NCBI RefSeq assembly: GCF_016907535.1
Contig: NZ_JAFBCF010000001.1
Span: forward strand, 3,968,001 to 4,032,000
Source: Microlunatus panaciterrae
GTDB lineage: Bacteria > Actinomycetota > Actinomycetes > Propionibacteriales > Propionibacteriaceae
Direction of reading: 5' to 3'
DNA length: 64,000 nucleotides
The notes under the pieces are model-generated. The model was not told the DNA's origin, ran no database searches, and worked only from the letters and a program-made list of their open reading frames with translations. The position numbers and the translations under genes are program-made. Numbering within the stretch: the stretch's first letter is position 1; each line of letters begins with the position of its first letter. Positions 1 through 8,462 of the stretch are shown piece after piece.

Positions 1-347
1 CCCGAGGTCTCACCGCGGCGACGCACTGACGAAGCCATCGCCAAGCCGGCCACGTGCTCGCGCTCCGCCAGCACCGGTGCGGCGAACGGCTCGACCCGCT
101 CCACCGGTATCCCGGCAGCCCGGGCGACGTCCTCCAACGACTCGCCAGCCCGGATCCGCGCCTGAATGTCGCGGGGTCTTAGTGCGCTTTCCAATTCGAT
201 CTCCAGTTGTGCAAGTCGTGGTCGGTCGCCACGCAATGCAGCGCGCAGCCGGTCGTCGGCAAGGATAGCCAACTCCTCGCCACTATCGGTCACCACAATC
301 AGCGACCGGCCGTCCGCGGTCAGCCGGACGGGTCGTGCCGTGCGCAT
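1..347 (-). CDS. sepH: SepH-type septation protein (DUF3071), N-terminal part, cut by window edge
   Basis: About 115 codons are readable leftwards from an ATG at 347, and the frame is still open at base 1, so this is the amino end of a longer protein. The visible part has the family's typical shape: a short beta-rich start (MRTARPVRLTADGRSL), then LAILADDRLRAALRG, then the highly characteristic LRPRDIQARIRAGES followed by a helix-turn-helix-like stretch (DVARAAGIPVERV) and FAAPVLAERE. In the family this is a DUF3071 domain with a helix-turn-helix. SepH of Streptomyces and Mycobacterium binds FtsZ and promotes Z-ring assembly, so the likely role is cytosolic and in division. An AAGGAG sits about 11 bases before the ATG. 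It is divergent from the TRIC gene. Confidence 0.88.
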   Translation of the reverse strand, partial: MRTARPVRLTADGRSLIVVTDSGEELAILADDRLRAALRGDRPRLAQLEIELESALRPRDIQARIRAGESLEDVARAAGIPVERVEPFAAPVLAEREHVAGLAMASSVRRRGETS

Positions 348-442
348 CGATGTGGCAGCTCCTTCGGGTGTGGCTACCCGTAACCTACTCCGCCGCGAGG
401 GCCGTCGCGGAAGGCTCTGGGCACCCTGCGGGCCGACCGTAC

Positions 443-454
443 TAGCGTCGGGGT
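443..454 (+). promoter_or_regulatory. Leaderless-type -10 element (TAGCGT, 6-nt spacer) for the TRIC gene
   Basis: TAGCGT at 443-448 is followed by exactly six bases and then the GTG start at 455, and no ribosome binding site is visible. A TANNNT hexamer six or seven bases before the start codon is the usual arrangement for leaderless actinobacterial mRNAs. Confidence 0.5.
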
Positions 455-1099
455 GTGTCCCTCCCGCTGCCTGCTCTCCTGGTCAGCCCGCTGCAGGTCT
501 CCCTCGATCTGGCGGGCATCTCCGTGTTCGCGCTCTCCGGTGCGCTGGTCGCCGTACGCAAGAAACTGGACGTGGTGGGGGTGCTGGTGCTGGCTCTGGT
601 CACCGGTCTCGGCGGCGGGATGCTGCGTGACCTGCTGATCGGCGCGGTCCCACCCGCGACGCTGCAGGACTGGCGCTATCTGCTGGTGCCGATGTTGGCA
701 GGGCTGGTCGTCTTCCGGTTCCACCCTCGGATCGCCCGGATCGAGCCTTACATCAACGTCTCCGATGCATTGGGGCTCGGCCTCTTCTGCGTCACCGGGT
801 CAGCGAAGGCCATGCAGTACGGCCTCGGCCCGGTGCCGAGTGCGCTGATGGGCGTGCTCACCGGCATCGGCGGCGGGATCCTGCGTGACCTGCTGGCCGG
901 CCGGACACCGATTGTGCTGCGGCAGGAGGTGTACGCCCTGCCGGCACTCGCCGGCGCCCTCGTCGTCGTCGTGCCATGGGAGCTCGGGCTGTATCGGCCG
1001 TGGGTGGCGATCGCCGCCGCCGGGGTCTGCATTGCGCTCCGCCTGCTCGCTATCCGGTTCCGGTGGGAGATGCCGCACGCCGGCAGCCTGCGCGGCTGA
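455..1099 (+). CDS. Trimeric intracellular cation (TRIC) channel family protein
   Basis: This 214-residue membrane protein is the usual length for the bacterial TRIC/UPF0126 family. It shows the internal duplication of that family: two three-helix halves, each with a glycine-rich kink followed by RDLL (GLGGGMLRDLLIG near residues 49-61 and GIGGGILRDLLAG near 133-145). TRIC proteins are homotrimeric, with a K+-permeable pore through each subunit in the membrane. The GTG start has no Shine-Dalgarno sequence but a well-placed -10 element, which suggests a leaderless transcript. It ends about 100 bp before hemH. The physiological role in bacteria is not settled. Confidence 0.9.
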   Translation: MSLPLPALLVSPLQVSLDLAGISVFALSGALVAVRKKLDVVGVLVLALVTGLGGGMLRDLLIGAVPPATLQDWRYLLVPMLAGLVVFRFHPRIARIEPYINVSDALGLGLFCVTGSAKAMQYGLGPVPSALMGVLTGIGGGILRDLLAGRTPIVLRQEVYALPALAGALVVVVPWELGLYRPWVAIAAAGVCIALRLLAIRFRWEMPHAGSLRG

Positions 1100-1197
1100 C
1101 CGGAGCTCGGCGGACCGGTCATGGACGACGTCGGCGACCGGCGATCACGACCCAGCCCGGGCGCCGGGCGCATGTCCCGCTTTGCGAGGATCATCTC

Positions 1198-2331
1198 GTG
1201 AACCACCTTCCAGCTGCGAGCTCGTCGGCAACCGACCCGGCCTCCGGCTCAGTGCTGGCTCCCTATGAGGCAGTCCTGCTGCTGTCGTTCGGCGGCCCGG
1301 AACGGCCCGACGATGTGCTGCCCTTCCTCGAGAACGTGACTCGGGGCCGTGGCATCCCGACCGAGCGGCTGGCCGAAGTGGGGGAGCACTACTTCCTGTT
1401 CGGCGGCAGAAGCCCCATCAACGACCAATGCCGCGCGCTGCTGGCGGAACTGGGTCTAGAGTTCCGGCGTCGCGGGATCGCCGTTCCGCTGTATTGGGGC
1501 AACCGGAACTGGAGTCCCTACCTGGCCGACACCCTGGCCCGGATCGAGGCCGACGGCCACCGCCGGGTGCTGACCGTCACCACCAGCGCGTACCCGTCCT
1601 ACTCGTCCTGCCGGCAGTACCGGGAGAACCTGTTCGACGCCGCCGAGGGCACTGAGCTGCAGATCGACAAGATCCGCAACTACGCCAACCATCCCGGCTT
1701 CGTCTCGGCGTTCGTCGAGACCACCCTGGCCGCCCTGGACACGTTGTCCGAGCAGGCCGGGTTGACCCGGCTCGTGTTCGTCACCCACGCCATCCCCACA
1801 GCGATGGCAGAGTCGTCCGGACCCCAGCCGCGCAGCAGTGAGGGCGGGTATGTCGATTGGCACCGGGCCGTCGCTGCCGACGTCGCCCGGCGGGTGTCGG
1901 CCGAGCGCGGGATCGAGCTCGAGCACGACCTGGTCTACTGCTCCCGGTCCGGTCCGCCGAGCCAGCCGTGGACCGGGCCGGACGTCAACGACCACCTTCG
2001 AGCCCTGAAGGACCGGGGCGTGCAGGCTGTGGTGGTGGTCCCGATCGGGTTCGTCTCCGACCATATGGAGGTCATCTACGACCTCGACACCGAGGCTGCC
2101 CAGACGGCGCGTGACCTCGGCCTCGGGTTTGCCCGGGCCGCGACGGCCGGTGTGCATCCCGATTTCGTCCGGGCCCTGGTCGACCTGATGCAGGAACGGG
2201 CCGCGGTGGCCCGCGAGGAGGAACCGGCAGTGCCGGTGATCGAGGGGTCGGTCGCGGGCCGCTTCCGTTGCCCGGCCGACTGCTGCCCCAACCTTCGCGA
2301 CCCTCAGCGACCGGCCTGCTGCCAGGCCTGA
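1198..2331 (+). CDS. hemH: Coproporphyrin III ferrochelatase
   Basis: The 377-residue product inserts Fe2+ into coproporphyrin III, the actinobacterial form of the ferrochelatase reaction (also named CpfC). Visible family features are LLLSFGGPERPDDVLPFL at the N-terminus, YWGNRNWSPYLADTL, and VTHAIP with the catalytic histidine at about H197. The last 25 residues hold a cysteine cluster (RCPADCCPN and ACC), which fits the [2Fe-2S] cluster known from actinobacterial ferrochelatases. The reading frame extends far upstream, but GTG 1198 with GAGGA seven bases before it fits the family start. It lies 26 kb from hemE-cgoX-chdC in this window. It is convergent with glycerate kinase, with only three bases between the stop codons. 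Confidence 0.95.
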   Translation: MNHLPAASSSATDPASGSVLAPYEAVLLLSFGGPERPDDVLPFLENVTRGRGIPTERLAEVGEHYFLFGGRSPINDQCRALLAELGLEFRRRGIAVPLYWGNRNWSPYLADTLARIEADGHRRVLTVTTSAYPSYSSCRQYRENLFDAAEGTELQIDKIRNYANHPGFVSAFVETTLAALDTLSEQAGLTRLVFVTHAIPTAMAESSGPQPRSSEGGYVDWHRAVAADVARRVSAERGIELEHDLVYCSRSGPPSQPWTGPDVNDHLRALKDRGVQAVVVVPIGFVSDHMEVIYDLDTEAAQTARDLGLGFARAATAGVHPDFVRALVDLMQERAAVAREEEPAVPVIEGSVAGRFRCPADCCPNLRDPQRPACCQA

Positions 2332-2334
2332 CGG

Positions 2335-3423
2335 TCAGCCGCCCAGTGCGGCCGCGGCACGGCGACCGGCCTCGACCAACCAGCGACGAGGCTCGGCCAT
2401 CGCCGCCTCCGTCGAGCCGGCCAGGTCGACCAGGGCCTGGGTCCAGACGTCGTCCAGCTGGGTGGCGACCTGGCCCGCCACCACCCCCCGGCGGGCTCCC
2501 GCAGCGGCGGCGAGGCCCAGGGTGTGGCCGACGACCTTGCCGGTCAGCGACGTCGGGTCGAACCGACCCTCCCCGCTGAGCACCACATCGGCGTCGGCGA
2601 CCGCCTCGTCCAGACCGCTCAACCGGGAGATGTAGGGGGCTCCGGCCTCGATCCGACCGCCCAGCGCCTGGACCAGGCCGTAGCCGATGCCACCCGCCGC
2701 CCCCATGCCGGGTAGATCGGTGCGGCCTCCGAGCAGGCCGGCGAGGCGGGCCAGCCCGGCCTCGAGGCGGACGATCTGGTCCGGGGTCGCGCCCTTCTGC
2801 GGTCCGAACACGGCTGCCGCCCCGGCCGGCCCGAGCAGGGGCGCGGTTACGTCGGTGAGCAGCGTCAGCTCCGCAGGACGGCGTGCTTCGCCGCGGACGG
2901 ACGCGAGCGACATCAGAGCGGCACCGCCGGCGCCGATCGGGCGTTCGTCCGGGTCCAGCAACCGGAGCCCCAGCGCTGCCAACGCGCCCGCTCCGCCGTC
3001 GGTGGAGGCTGAGCCGCCCAGGCCCACCAGGACGGTCCGGCAGCCGTGGTCAAGGGCCGCAGCGACCAGCTCCCCGACACCGGTGGTGGTGGCGGCCAGT
3101 GCGTCGGGTTCGGCCATCAGCGGCAGCCCGGAGACCTGGGCCAGCTCGACCACCGCAGTGGAGTCGTCGAGCTCCAGCCAGCAGCCTCGGACCGCGCGGC
3201 CGTCCGGGCCGGTAGCGCCGTCAAGCCAGTGTCTGCGGCTGTCGGGTCTGGCGGCCTCAATCGCGTCCAGGGTGCCCTCACCGCCGTCGGCCTGCGGCAG
3301 CAGCCGCACACGGTCGCTCGGTCGCACCTCGAGCCATCCCTCGGCCAGCGCCGCCGCGACCTCTGCTGCGGACAAGGAACCCTTGAACGAATCCGGGGCG
3401 ATGACCACCGACAATTCCGACAC
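2335..3423 (-). CDS. Glycerate kinase (GlxK/GarK family)
   Basis: The 362-residue product matches glycerate 2-kinases that phosphorylate D-glycerate for entry into glycolysis. Visible motifs are VVIAPDSFKGSLSA at the start, QADGGEGTLDA, GLGGSASTDGGAGALAALG, FGPQKGATPDQI and DVVLSGEGRFDPTSLTGKV, in the order expected for the family. The frame is open much further upstream, over the S9 peptidase gene, but GTG 3423 is preceded by GGGAG at a spacing of seven and begins exactly at the conserved N-terminus. It has no same-strand neighbours, so it is probably transcribed alone. Confidence 0.93.
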   Translation of the reverse strand: MSELSVVIAPDSFKGSLSAAEVAAALAEGWLEVRPSDRVRLLPQADGGEGTLDAIEAARPDSRRHWLDGATGPDGRAVRGCWLELDDSTAVVELAQVSGLPLMAEPDALAATTTGVGELVAAALDHGCRTVLVGLGGSASTDGGAGALAALGLRLLDPDERPIGAGGAALMSLASVRGEARRPAELTLLTDVTAPLLGPAGAAAVFGPQKGATPDQIVRLEAGLARLAGLLGGRTDLPGMGAAGGIGYGLVQALGGRIEAGAPYISRLSGLDEAVADADVVLSGEGRFDPTSLTGKVVGHTLGLAAAAGARRGVVAGQVATQLDDVWTQALVDLAGSTEAAMAEPRRWLVEAGRRAAAALGG

Positions 3424-3564
3424 GGACGCACTCCCTGGCTCTGGCTGTATGACGTTCGACTCCCCGCACCACCCGGTCGGAAGCGGGGGAAAAGCCCATG
3501 GCATAGTCATCGGCGCCGCACCCGCTGCCCCACACCCCGCTGACTTTCGCCGAAGGAGCTGAGC

Positions 3565-5721
3565 GTGCCCAACGATGCCGAGAAACTCGCCGAAGGCGAT
3601 CATGCCAGAACGGACCTGGACCACCGCCCGGTGACCGGTGCCGGGGACCGCGCCGACCTGTCCGCGGACTCCGAGCCGGAGAAGCCGCTCGGCTCTCCCT
3701 GGGAGGACCTTCGTGCCTATGTCGCCGCACCCAGGCTCGGCAGCCTGGCGCTGGCCAACGACGGGACGCTGCTCGTCTCGGTGGCGCAGCTCGATCACAA
3801 GCAGACCGGCTACACCTCGGCCTGGTGGAAGGTCGACGCCCAGGGTCGCCAGCCGGCTCGCCGCTACACCCGGTCGGTGGAGGGTGAGGCCGCGGCAGCC
3901 TTCCTGTCCGACGGCAGCCTGCTCTTCACCTCCAAGCGTCCGGTGCCGGCCACCGGTGAGGAGGACGGCGGCGACGCCGGCGTCATCTGGTGTCTGCCGG
4001 CCGGCGGGGGCGAGGCCTATGTGGTGGCTCGCCGAGACGGCGGCTGGCAGGGGATCGTCACCGCCCGGGACGCCGAGCTCGCCCTGTTCGCGGCGGCCGT
4101 GCACGCCGGGGTCGAGGACGAGAAGGCCGACGCCAAGAAGCGGGCACTGCGGAAGAAGAAGAAGGTCTCGGCGATCCTGCACGAGGGCTATCCGGTCCGG
4201 TTCTGGGACCACGACCTCGGACCCGAGGAACAGCGGCTGTTCGCCGTCGACCTGACCGCGAGCCGTGTCGACGGAGACGGGGACTTCGCCCCGACCGCGG
4301 ACCAGCTCCGCAACCTGATCCCGGACGCCGGCCGCGGGATCGGCTCGGCAGGGTCGCTCAGCGCCGCCGGTGACGTGCTGGTGCTGGACTGGCAGACGGC
4401 CAGGTCGCGAGGGGAGGTCGTCAGCTCGGTGATCGCTGTCGACGTGGCCACCGGCGAGCGGACGGTGCTGGCCGAGGACGACAACTACGAGTTCGTCGGT
4501 GCTGTCGTCAGTGCCGACGGCGGCCTGGTGGCCTGTTCGCGCGAGACTCCCTCGACGCCGGACCGGGCCCCGGACCAGCAGCTGTGGCTGATCGAGCGTG
4601 CGTCCGGCGAGGGACGGCTGCTGGCCGAGAACTGGGATCGCTGGGCCACCCCGGTCACGTTCTCACCGGACGGTCGGACGCTCTATGTCACCGTCGACGA
4701 GGACGGTCACGGTCCGATCTATGCCGTCGACGTCGCCACCGGTGGCCGCCGTCGGCTGACGGAGGAGGGCACGTTCGGATCGGTGGTGATGTCGGCCGAC
4801 GGTGCCACCCTGTACGCCGTGCGGTCCTCCTACCTCGACCCGGGAACGGTGGTGGCGATCGGCACGGCCGGTGGTGAACTCACCGAGCTGAGGGCCCCAA
4901 CCGACTACCCGGAACTGCCGGGTCGGCTCGAGGACGTGGAGACGGTGGCGGCCGACGGTGCCCGCGTACGCGGCTACCTGCTGCTGCCGGAGCGCGCCTC
5001 GGCCGAAGCACCCGCGCCGCTGGCGCTGTGGATCCACGGTGGGCCGCTGGGCTCCTGGAACGCCTGGTCGTGGCGGTGGTGCCCGTGGCTGCTGGTCTCC
5101 CGGGGCTACGCCGTCCTGCTGCCCGATCCGGCGCTCTCCACCGGTTACGGCCGAGACTTCGTCCAACGCGGCTGGGGAGCGTGGGGCGCGGCACCGTACA
5201 CGGATCTGATGGCCATCACCGATGAGGCGGAGAAGCGGGCCGACATCGACGAGACCCGGACTGCGGCGATGGGTGGGTCCTTCGGCGGATACATGGCCAA
5301 CTGGGTGGCCGGTCACACCGACCGGTTCGACGCCATCGTCACCCACGCCAGCCTGTGGAACCTGGAGTCCTTCGGTCCGACGACCGACGCGTCCTGGTAC
5401 TGGGCGCGGGAGATGACGCCGACGATGCAGCAGGCAAACTCCCCGCACCGCTTCGCCGACCGGATCTCCACCCCGATGCTGGTGATCCACGGCGACAAGG
5501 ACTACCGGGTGCCCATCTCGGAAGGGCTGGCCCTCTGGTGGGCCCTGGTGTCCGGCCACGACGGCGACCCGCGGGAGCTGCCGCACAAGTTCCTGTACTT
5601 CCCGGACGAGAACCACTGGATTCTCACTCCGCAGCATTCGATCGTCTGGTACGAGACGGTGCTGTCGTTCATGGAGAGCACCGTACTGGGCGGGAATTTT
5701 GTCCGGGCAGAGACGTTATAG
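3565..5721 (+). CDS. S9 family prolyl-oligopeptidase-type peptidase
   Basis: This 718-residue protein has an N-terminal beta-propeller-like region (about residues 50-430, with repeats such as FSPDGRTLYV and MSADGATLYAV) and a C-terminal alpha/beta hydrolase domain. The catalytic triad is visible: Ser572 in GGSFGGY, Asp646 in HGDKDYRVP and His684 in ENHW. The architecture is that of dipeptidyl-aminopeptidases/acylaminoacyl-peptidases, which trim short peptides. No signal peptide is present, so it is probably cytosolic. The N-terminal 40 residues are charged and probably disordered. The GTG start follows GAAGGAG. It is divergent from glycerate kinase. Confidence 0.92.
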   Translation: MPNDAEKLAEGDHARTDLDHRPVTGAGDRADLSADSEPEKPLGSPWEDLRAYVAAPRLGSLALANDGTLLVSVAQLDHKQTGYTSAWWKVDAQGRQPARRYTRSVEGEAAAAFLSDGSLLFTSKRPVPATGEEDGGDAGVIWCLPAGGGEAYVVARRDGGWQGIVTARDAELALFAAAVHAGVEDEKADAKKRALRKKKKVSAILHEGYPVRFWDHDLGPEEQRLFAVDLTASRVDGDGDFAPTADQLRNLIPDAGRGIGSAGSLSAAGDVLVLDWQTARSRGEVVSSVIAVDVATGERTVLAEDDNYEFVGAVVSADGGLVACSRETPSTPDRAPDQQLWLIERASGEGRLLAENWDRWATPVTFSPDGRTLYVTVDEDGHGPIYAVDVATGGRRRLTEEGTFGSVVMSADGATLYAVRSSYLDPGTVVAIGTAGGELTELRAPTDYPELPGRLEDVETVAADGARVRGYLLLPERASAEAPAPLALWIHGGPLGSWNAWSWRWCPWLLVSRGYAVLLPDPALSTGYGRDFVQRGWGAWGAAPYTDLMAITDEAEKRADIDETRTAAMGGSFGGYMANWVAGHTDRFDAIVTHASLWNLESFGPTTDASWYWAREMTPTMQQANSPHRFADRISTPMLVIHGDKDYRVPISEGLALWWALVSGHDGDPRELPHKFLYFPDENHWILTPQHSIVWYETVLSFMESTVLGGNFVRAETL

Positions 5722-5802
5722 CCGACGCAACTTGTCACGGTGTGATATGCATGCGCACGAAGTACCGTGCAGTACCTGGGCCTTAGACCCGGAAAGGGAA
5801 AG

Positions 5803-6105
5803 ATGGCGACCGATTACGACGCCCCACGCAAGACCGATGAAGAGCTGAACGAAGACAGCATCGAGGAACTGAAGACCCGACGCAACGATAAGAACTCCGG
5901 AAAGGTCGACGAGGACGAGGCCGAGGCGGCCGAGGCCTTCGAGCTGCCCGGTGCAGACCTTTCGCACGAGGAGCTGACGGTGCGGGTGCTCCCGCGTCAG
6001 TCGGACGAGTTCACCTGTGCCGGCTGTTTCCTGGTCCGGCACCGCAGCCAGATCGCCGAGGAAAGGGCGAACGGCGACGCCTACTGCTACGACTGCGCCG
6101 GCTAG
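5803..6105 (+). CDS. DUF4193 domain-containing small acidic zinc-ribbon protein
   Basis: The 100-residue product matches the DUF4193 family found throughout Actinobacteria. It starts MATDYDAPRKTDEELNEDS, continues with a very acidic middle, and ends with a probable zinc ribbon (CAGC then CYDC). The ATG at 5803 is preceded by a purine-rich GGAAAGGGAAAG site. An in-frame ATG 12 codons upstream lacks both the conserved start and a ribosome site. The function is unknown. It sits beside DUF3093 and dut as in mycobacteria (recalled equivalents Rv2699c, Rv2698 and Rv2697c). A hairpin follows the gene. Confidence 0.92.
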   Translation: MATDYDAPRKTDEELNEDSIEELKTRRNDKNSGKVDEDEAEAAEAFELPGADLSHEELTVRVLPRQSDEFTCAGCFLVRHRSQIAEERANGDAYCYDCAG

Positions 6106-6128
6106 ATCGGTTGCGGCATTTGACGCGC

Positions 6129-6153
6129 CAGCGGTCGCCGATGGCGGCCGCTG
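6129..6153. terminator. Hairpin after the DUF4193 gene
   Basis: CAGCGGTCGCC (6129-6139) pairs with GGCGGCCGCTG (6143-6153) around a 3-base loop, giving 11 pairs with one G-T. There is no U-tract, which is common for actinobacterial terminators. It lies 24 bp after the DUF4193 stop and just before the DUF3093 gene. Confidence 0.5.
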
Positions 6154-6180
6154 ACGCGGTACCCGCTGGACCTTGAGCCT

Positions 6181-6636
6181 ATGCACTTTCGCGAACGTCT
6201 CTCTGTACCGTTGGCCTACTGGGTGATCCTCGGGCTGTTCACGCTGTCGATGATGGCCGCGTTCTTCTTCTACCTGGGCCCTGGCTGGGCGATCGGCGTC
6301 GGCGCGTTGACGCTGCTGGCGATCGGGGCTGTCTTCTGGGCGGCAAGCACGGTCATCGAAGTCGGCGACGGAGCTGTCCGGGTGGGCCGGGCCATGATCG
6401 AGTTCGGCTACCTCAAGAACGCGTCCAGCCTGACAGAAGCAGAGATGCGGCTACGGCGCGGGCCCGGGGCGGACGCCCGGGCGTTCCTGGTGCTGCGGCC
6501 CTATGTCGGCACCGGAGTAGAGCTGACGTTGGACGATCCCGACGACCCCGTCCCGTACTGGTTGGTGGCGAGCCGGCGGCCGGTCGAGCTGGCTGCGGCG
6601 GTGCAGAGCCACCTTGCTGAGCGGCCCACGCGCTGA
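6181..6636 (+). CDS. DUF3093 domain-containing membrane protein
   Basis: The 151-residue product has two closely spaced hydrophobic helices at about residues 12-55 (LAYWVILGLFTLSMMAAFFF and the following AIGVGALTLLAIGAVFWAA). A soluble beta-rich domain of about 95 residues follows, ending PYWLVASRRPVELAAAV, which is typical of DUF3093. The family is actinobacterial and has no known function. Its position between DUF4193 and dut is conserved in mycobacteria. No clear ribosome site is seen before the ATG. Confidence 0.88.
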   Translation: MHFRERLSVPLAYWVILGLFTLSMMAAFFFYLGPGWAIGVGALTLLAIGAVFWAASTVIEVGDGAVRVGRAMIEFGYLKNASSLTEAEMRLRRGPGADARAFLVLRPYVGTGVELTLDDPDDPVPYWLVASRRPVELAAAVQSHLAERPTR

Positions 6637-6656
6637 CCCGGCCGCGGGCCCGTCGA

Positions 6657-6668
6657 TAGGCTGACCCG
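6657..6668 (+). promoter_or_regulatory. Leaderless-type -10 element (TAGGCT, 6-nt spacer) for dut
   Basis: TAGGCT at 6657-6662 is followed by six bases and the GTG at 6669, and no Shine-Dalgarno sequence is present. This spacing favours GTG 6669 over the adjacent ATG 6672 as the first codon of a leaderless message. Confidence 0.5.
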
Positions 6669-7154
6669 GTGATGTCGGTTCAGATCCTGATTCAGCAGCT
6701 CGACCCGGAGCTGCCGCTGCCGAGCTATGCCCATCCCGGTGACGCGGGCGCTGACCTGTGTTCGACTGAGACCTTCGAGCTGACTCCGGGGGCGCGGCGG
6801 CTGGTGGGTACCGGGGTGGCCATCGCGCTGCCGGAGGGGTATGCGGCGTTCGTGCACCCGCGGTCCGGGCTGGCCGCCCGCAACGGGATCAGCATCGTCA
6901 ACGCCCCCGGAACCGTCGATGCCGGCTACCGCGGAGAGATCAAGGTGTGCCTACTGAACACCGACCTCGAGCAGCCGGTGACCATCACACGCGGAGATCG
7001 GATCGCCCAGCTTGTGATCCAGCCGGTGAATAGGGCTGAGTTCGAACCAGTGGCACAATTGCCGCGTTCCATTCGGGGCGCTGGCGGGTACGGGTCCACC
7101 GGCGGGATCGTGGTCAACAACCAGCCAGCAGTCAGTCAGGAGCACGAGGCATGA
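6669..7154 (+). CDS. dut: dUTP diphosphatase (deoxyuridine 5'-triphosphate nucleotidohydrolase)
   Basis: The 161-residue trimeric-type dUTPase hydrolyses dUTP to dUMP and pyrophosphate, keeping uracil out of DNA and feeding dTMP synthesis. The family motifs are in order: [10 protein letters not shown] (motif 1), [10 protein letters not shown] (motif 2), [11 protein letters not shown] (motif 3), RGDRIAQLV (motif 4) and [11 protein letters not shown] (motif 5, the C-terminal P-loop-like tail). The start is GTG 6669, or ATG 6672 directly after it. The stop overlaps the DUF3710 start (ATGA), so translation of the two is coupled. Confidence 0.96.
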   Translation: MMSVQILIQQLDPELPLPSYAHPGDAGADLCSTETFELTPGARRLVGTGVAIALPEGYAAFVHPRSGLAARNGISIVNAPGTVDAGYRGEIKVCLLNTDLEQPVTITRGDRIAQLVIQPVNRAEFEPVAQLPRSIRGAGGYGSTGGIVVNNQPAVSQEHEA

Positions 7155-7960
7155 TCTTCAGGCGCAAGAAGAGCGTCGACGCGGACGAGGACGCCGGCCG
7201 CGACACCATCGCCGACGAGGTCGAGACCCCCGGCCAGGACCAGCCCGAGGACGCGGACCACACCGGAGAGGGCCCCACCGACGGCGAGGCGGAGACGTCC
7301 GCGGCAGAGCTGGATGTGGCGGCGCTGGACGCGCAGGAATGGCGCTCGGGCGGCCCCTTCGACATCACCGAGGTGACGGGCCGGGACTCCGACGGTGACG
7401 ACGAGGAGGTGCCCGACGAGGACAGCGAAGGCGGGCCCCGGATCGACCTGGGAAGCATGATCCTGACCGGCTTCGACGGGATGGAGCTGCGGCTGCAGAT
7501 GTCGGAGGAGACGAACCAGATCATCTCCGCGATGATGATCAAGGACGACTCGGCGCTCGAGGTGGCTGCCTTCGCCGCACCGCGCAGTGGCGGCCTATGG
7601 CCGGAGCTGCGCGAGGAGATGGTGGAGCACGCCGCCGAGCACGGGGGTTCGGCTGCCATGGTGGAGGGCCCGTTCGGCGTGGAGTTGCGCCGGCTGCTGC
7701 CGGTCTCCACCCCCGACGGCGACCAGGGCTACCAACCGTCGCGGATGTGGGTGGTCGAGGGGCCACGCTGGTTGCTGCGCGGCATCGTCTACGGCCGGGC
7801 CGCACTCGAGGACGGCGTCGACGCGCCGGTCGACGTGCTGTTCGACTCGTTTCGCAGCATCATCGTCCGGCGTGGTCTGGAGGCCAAGGCGCCCGGCGAC
7901 CTGCTGCCGCTGTCGTTGCCTCAGAATTTAGCGCCCGCTCAGGGAGACGCTGACCTGTGA
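7151..7960 (+). CDS. DUF3710 domain-containing protein
   Basis: The 269-residue product has an acidic, low-complexity first 95 residues. The conserved DUF3710 domain follows ([19 protein letters not shown], then [31 protein letters not shown] and [16 protein letters not shown]). It starts MIFRRKK, as other family members do. The family is actinobacterial and usually sits next to dut; its function is unknown. It overlaps dut by four bases and lies about 80 bp before the OB-fold gene, so dut-DUF3710-OB-fold-DUF3159 is probably one operon. Confidence 0.9.
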   Translation: MIFRRKKSVDADEDAGRDTIADEVETPGQDQPEDADHTGEGPTDGEAETSAAELDVAALDAQEWRSGGPFDITEVTGRDSDGDDEEVPDEDSEGGPRIDLGSMILTGFDGMELRLQMSEETNQIISAMMIKDDSALEVAAFAAPRSGGLWPELREEMVEHAAEHGGSAAMVEGPFGVELRRLLPVSTPDGDQGYQPSRMWVVEGPRWLLRGIVYGRAALEDGVDAPVDVLFDSFRSIIVRRGLEAKAPGDLLPLSLPQNLAPAQGDADL

Positions 7961-8042
7961 CAAGGATTTCGTGGCAGAGTGGATACGGCAGTGAGCATGA
8001 CGCCACACCGGCATCAGTCGGAACTTTTGGGAAGTGATGGAG

Positions 8043-8462
8043 ATGACCGAGCAGCATCGGACCTACAAGGACGATGTCAAGGGCCGGGGGAACCTCTTTC
8101 AGCGAGCGCTACGCCGGCTCGCATCGTCGAACGCCGAACTCGAGTCCGAGGAGTTGCAGCGCCACGTCTCGGAGGCCGGAGCGGTGCCGATCAGCGACTG
8201 CACCGACCGTCAGGTGGTTGACCTGACCGGCACGATCTCGACCGTCACCATCGCCCCTCGCGGAGGTCACCCCTCGCTCGAGGTCGAGCTGCGCGACGGC
8301 TCCGGCGCAGTCACGCTCGTCTGGCTCGGCCGCCGCAGCATCCCCGGCGTCGACCCTGGCCGGTCGATCAAGATCCTGTCCGGACGGGTCAGCTGTCACG
8401 AGGGCAGCAAGATCATCTACAACCCGCGGTACGAGCTGCTGCAGACCCCGACGCCTCGGTGA
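8043..8462 (+). CDS. OB-fold nucleic-acid-binding protein
   Basis: The 139-residue product contains an OB-fold (about residues 58-135; VDLTGTISTVTIAPRG, LEVELRDGSGAVTLVWLG, IKILSGRVSCHEGSKII) of the type that follows DUF3710 in actinobacteria. The likely role is nucleic-acid binding, but no partner is known. GTG 8034, ATG 8037 and ATG 8043 are all in frame. I chose 8043 because GGGAAG lies at a normal distance upstream, but the choice is uncertain by three codons. The stop overlaps the next gene (GTGA). Confidence 0.85.
   Translation: MTEQHRTYKDDVKGRGNLFQRALRRLASSNAELESEELQRHVSEAGAVPISDCTDRQVVDLTGTISTVTIAPRGGHPSLEVELRDGSGAVTLVWLGRRSIPGVDPGRSIKILSGRVSCHEGSKIIYNPRYELLQTPTPR

Noticed and set aside
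3424-4212. N-terminal extension of glycerate kinase to a start at 4212
   Set aside because: It would run antisense through the S9 peptidase gene. The conserved N-terminus and ribosome site are at GTG 3423.
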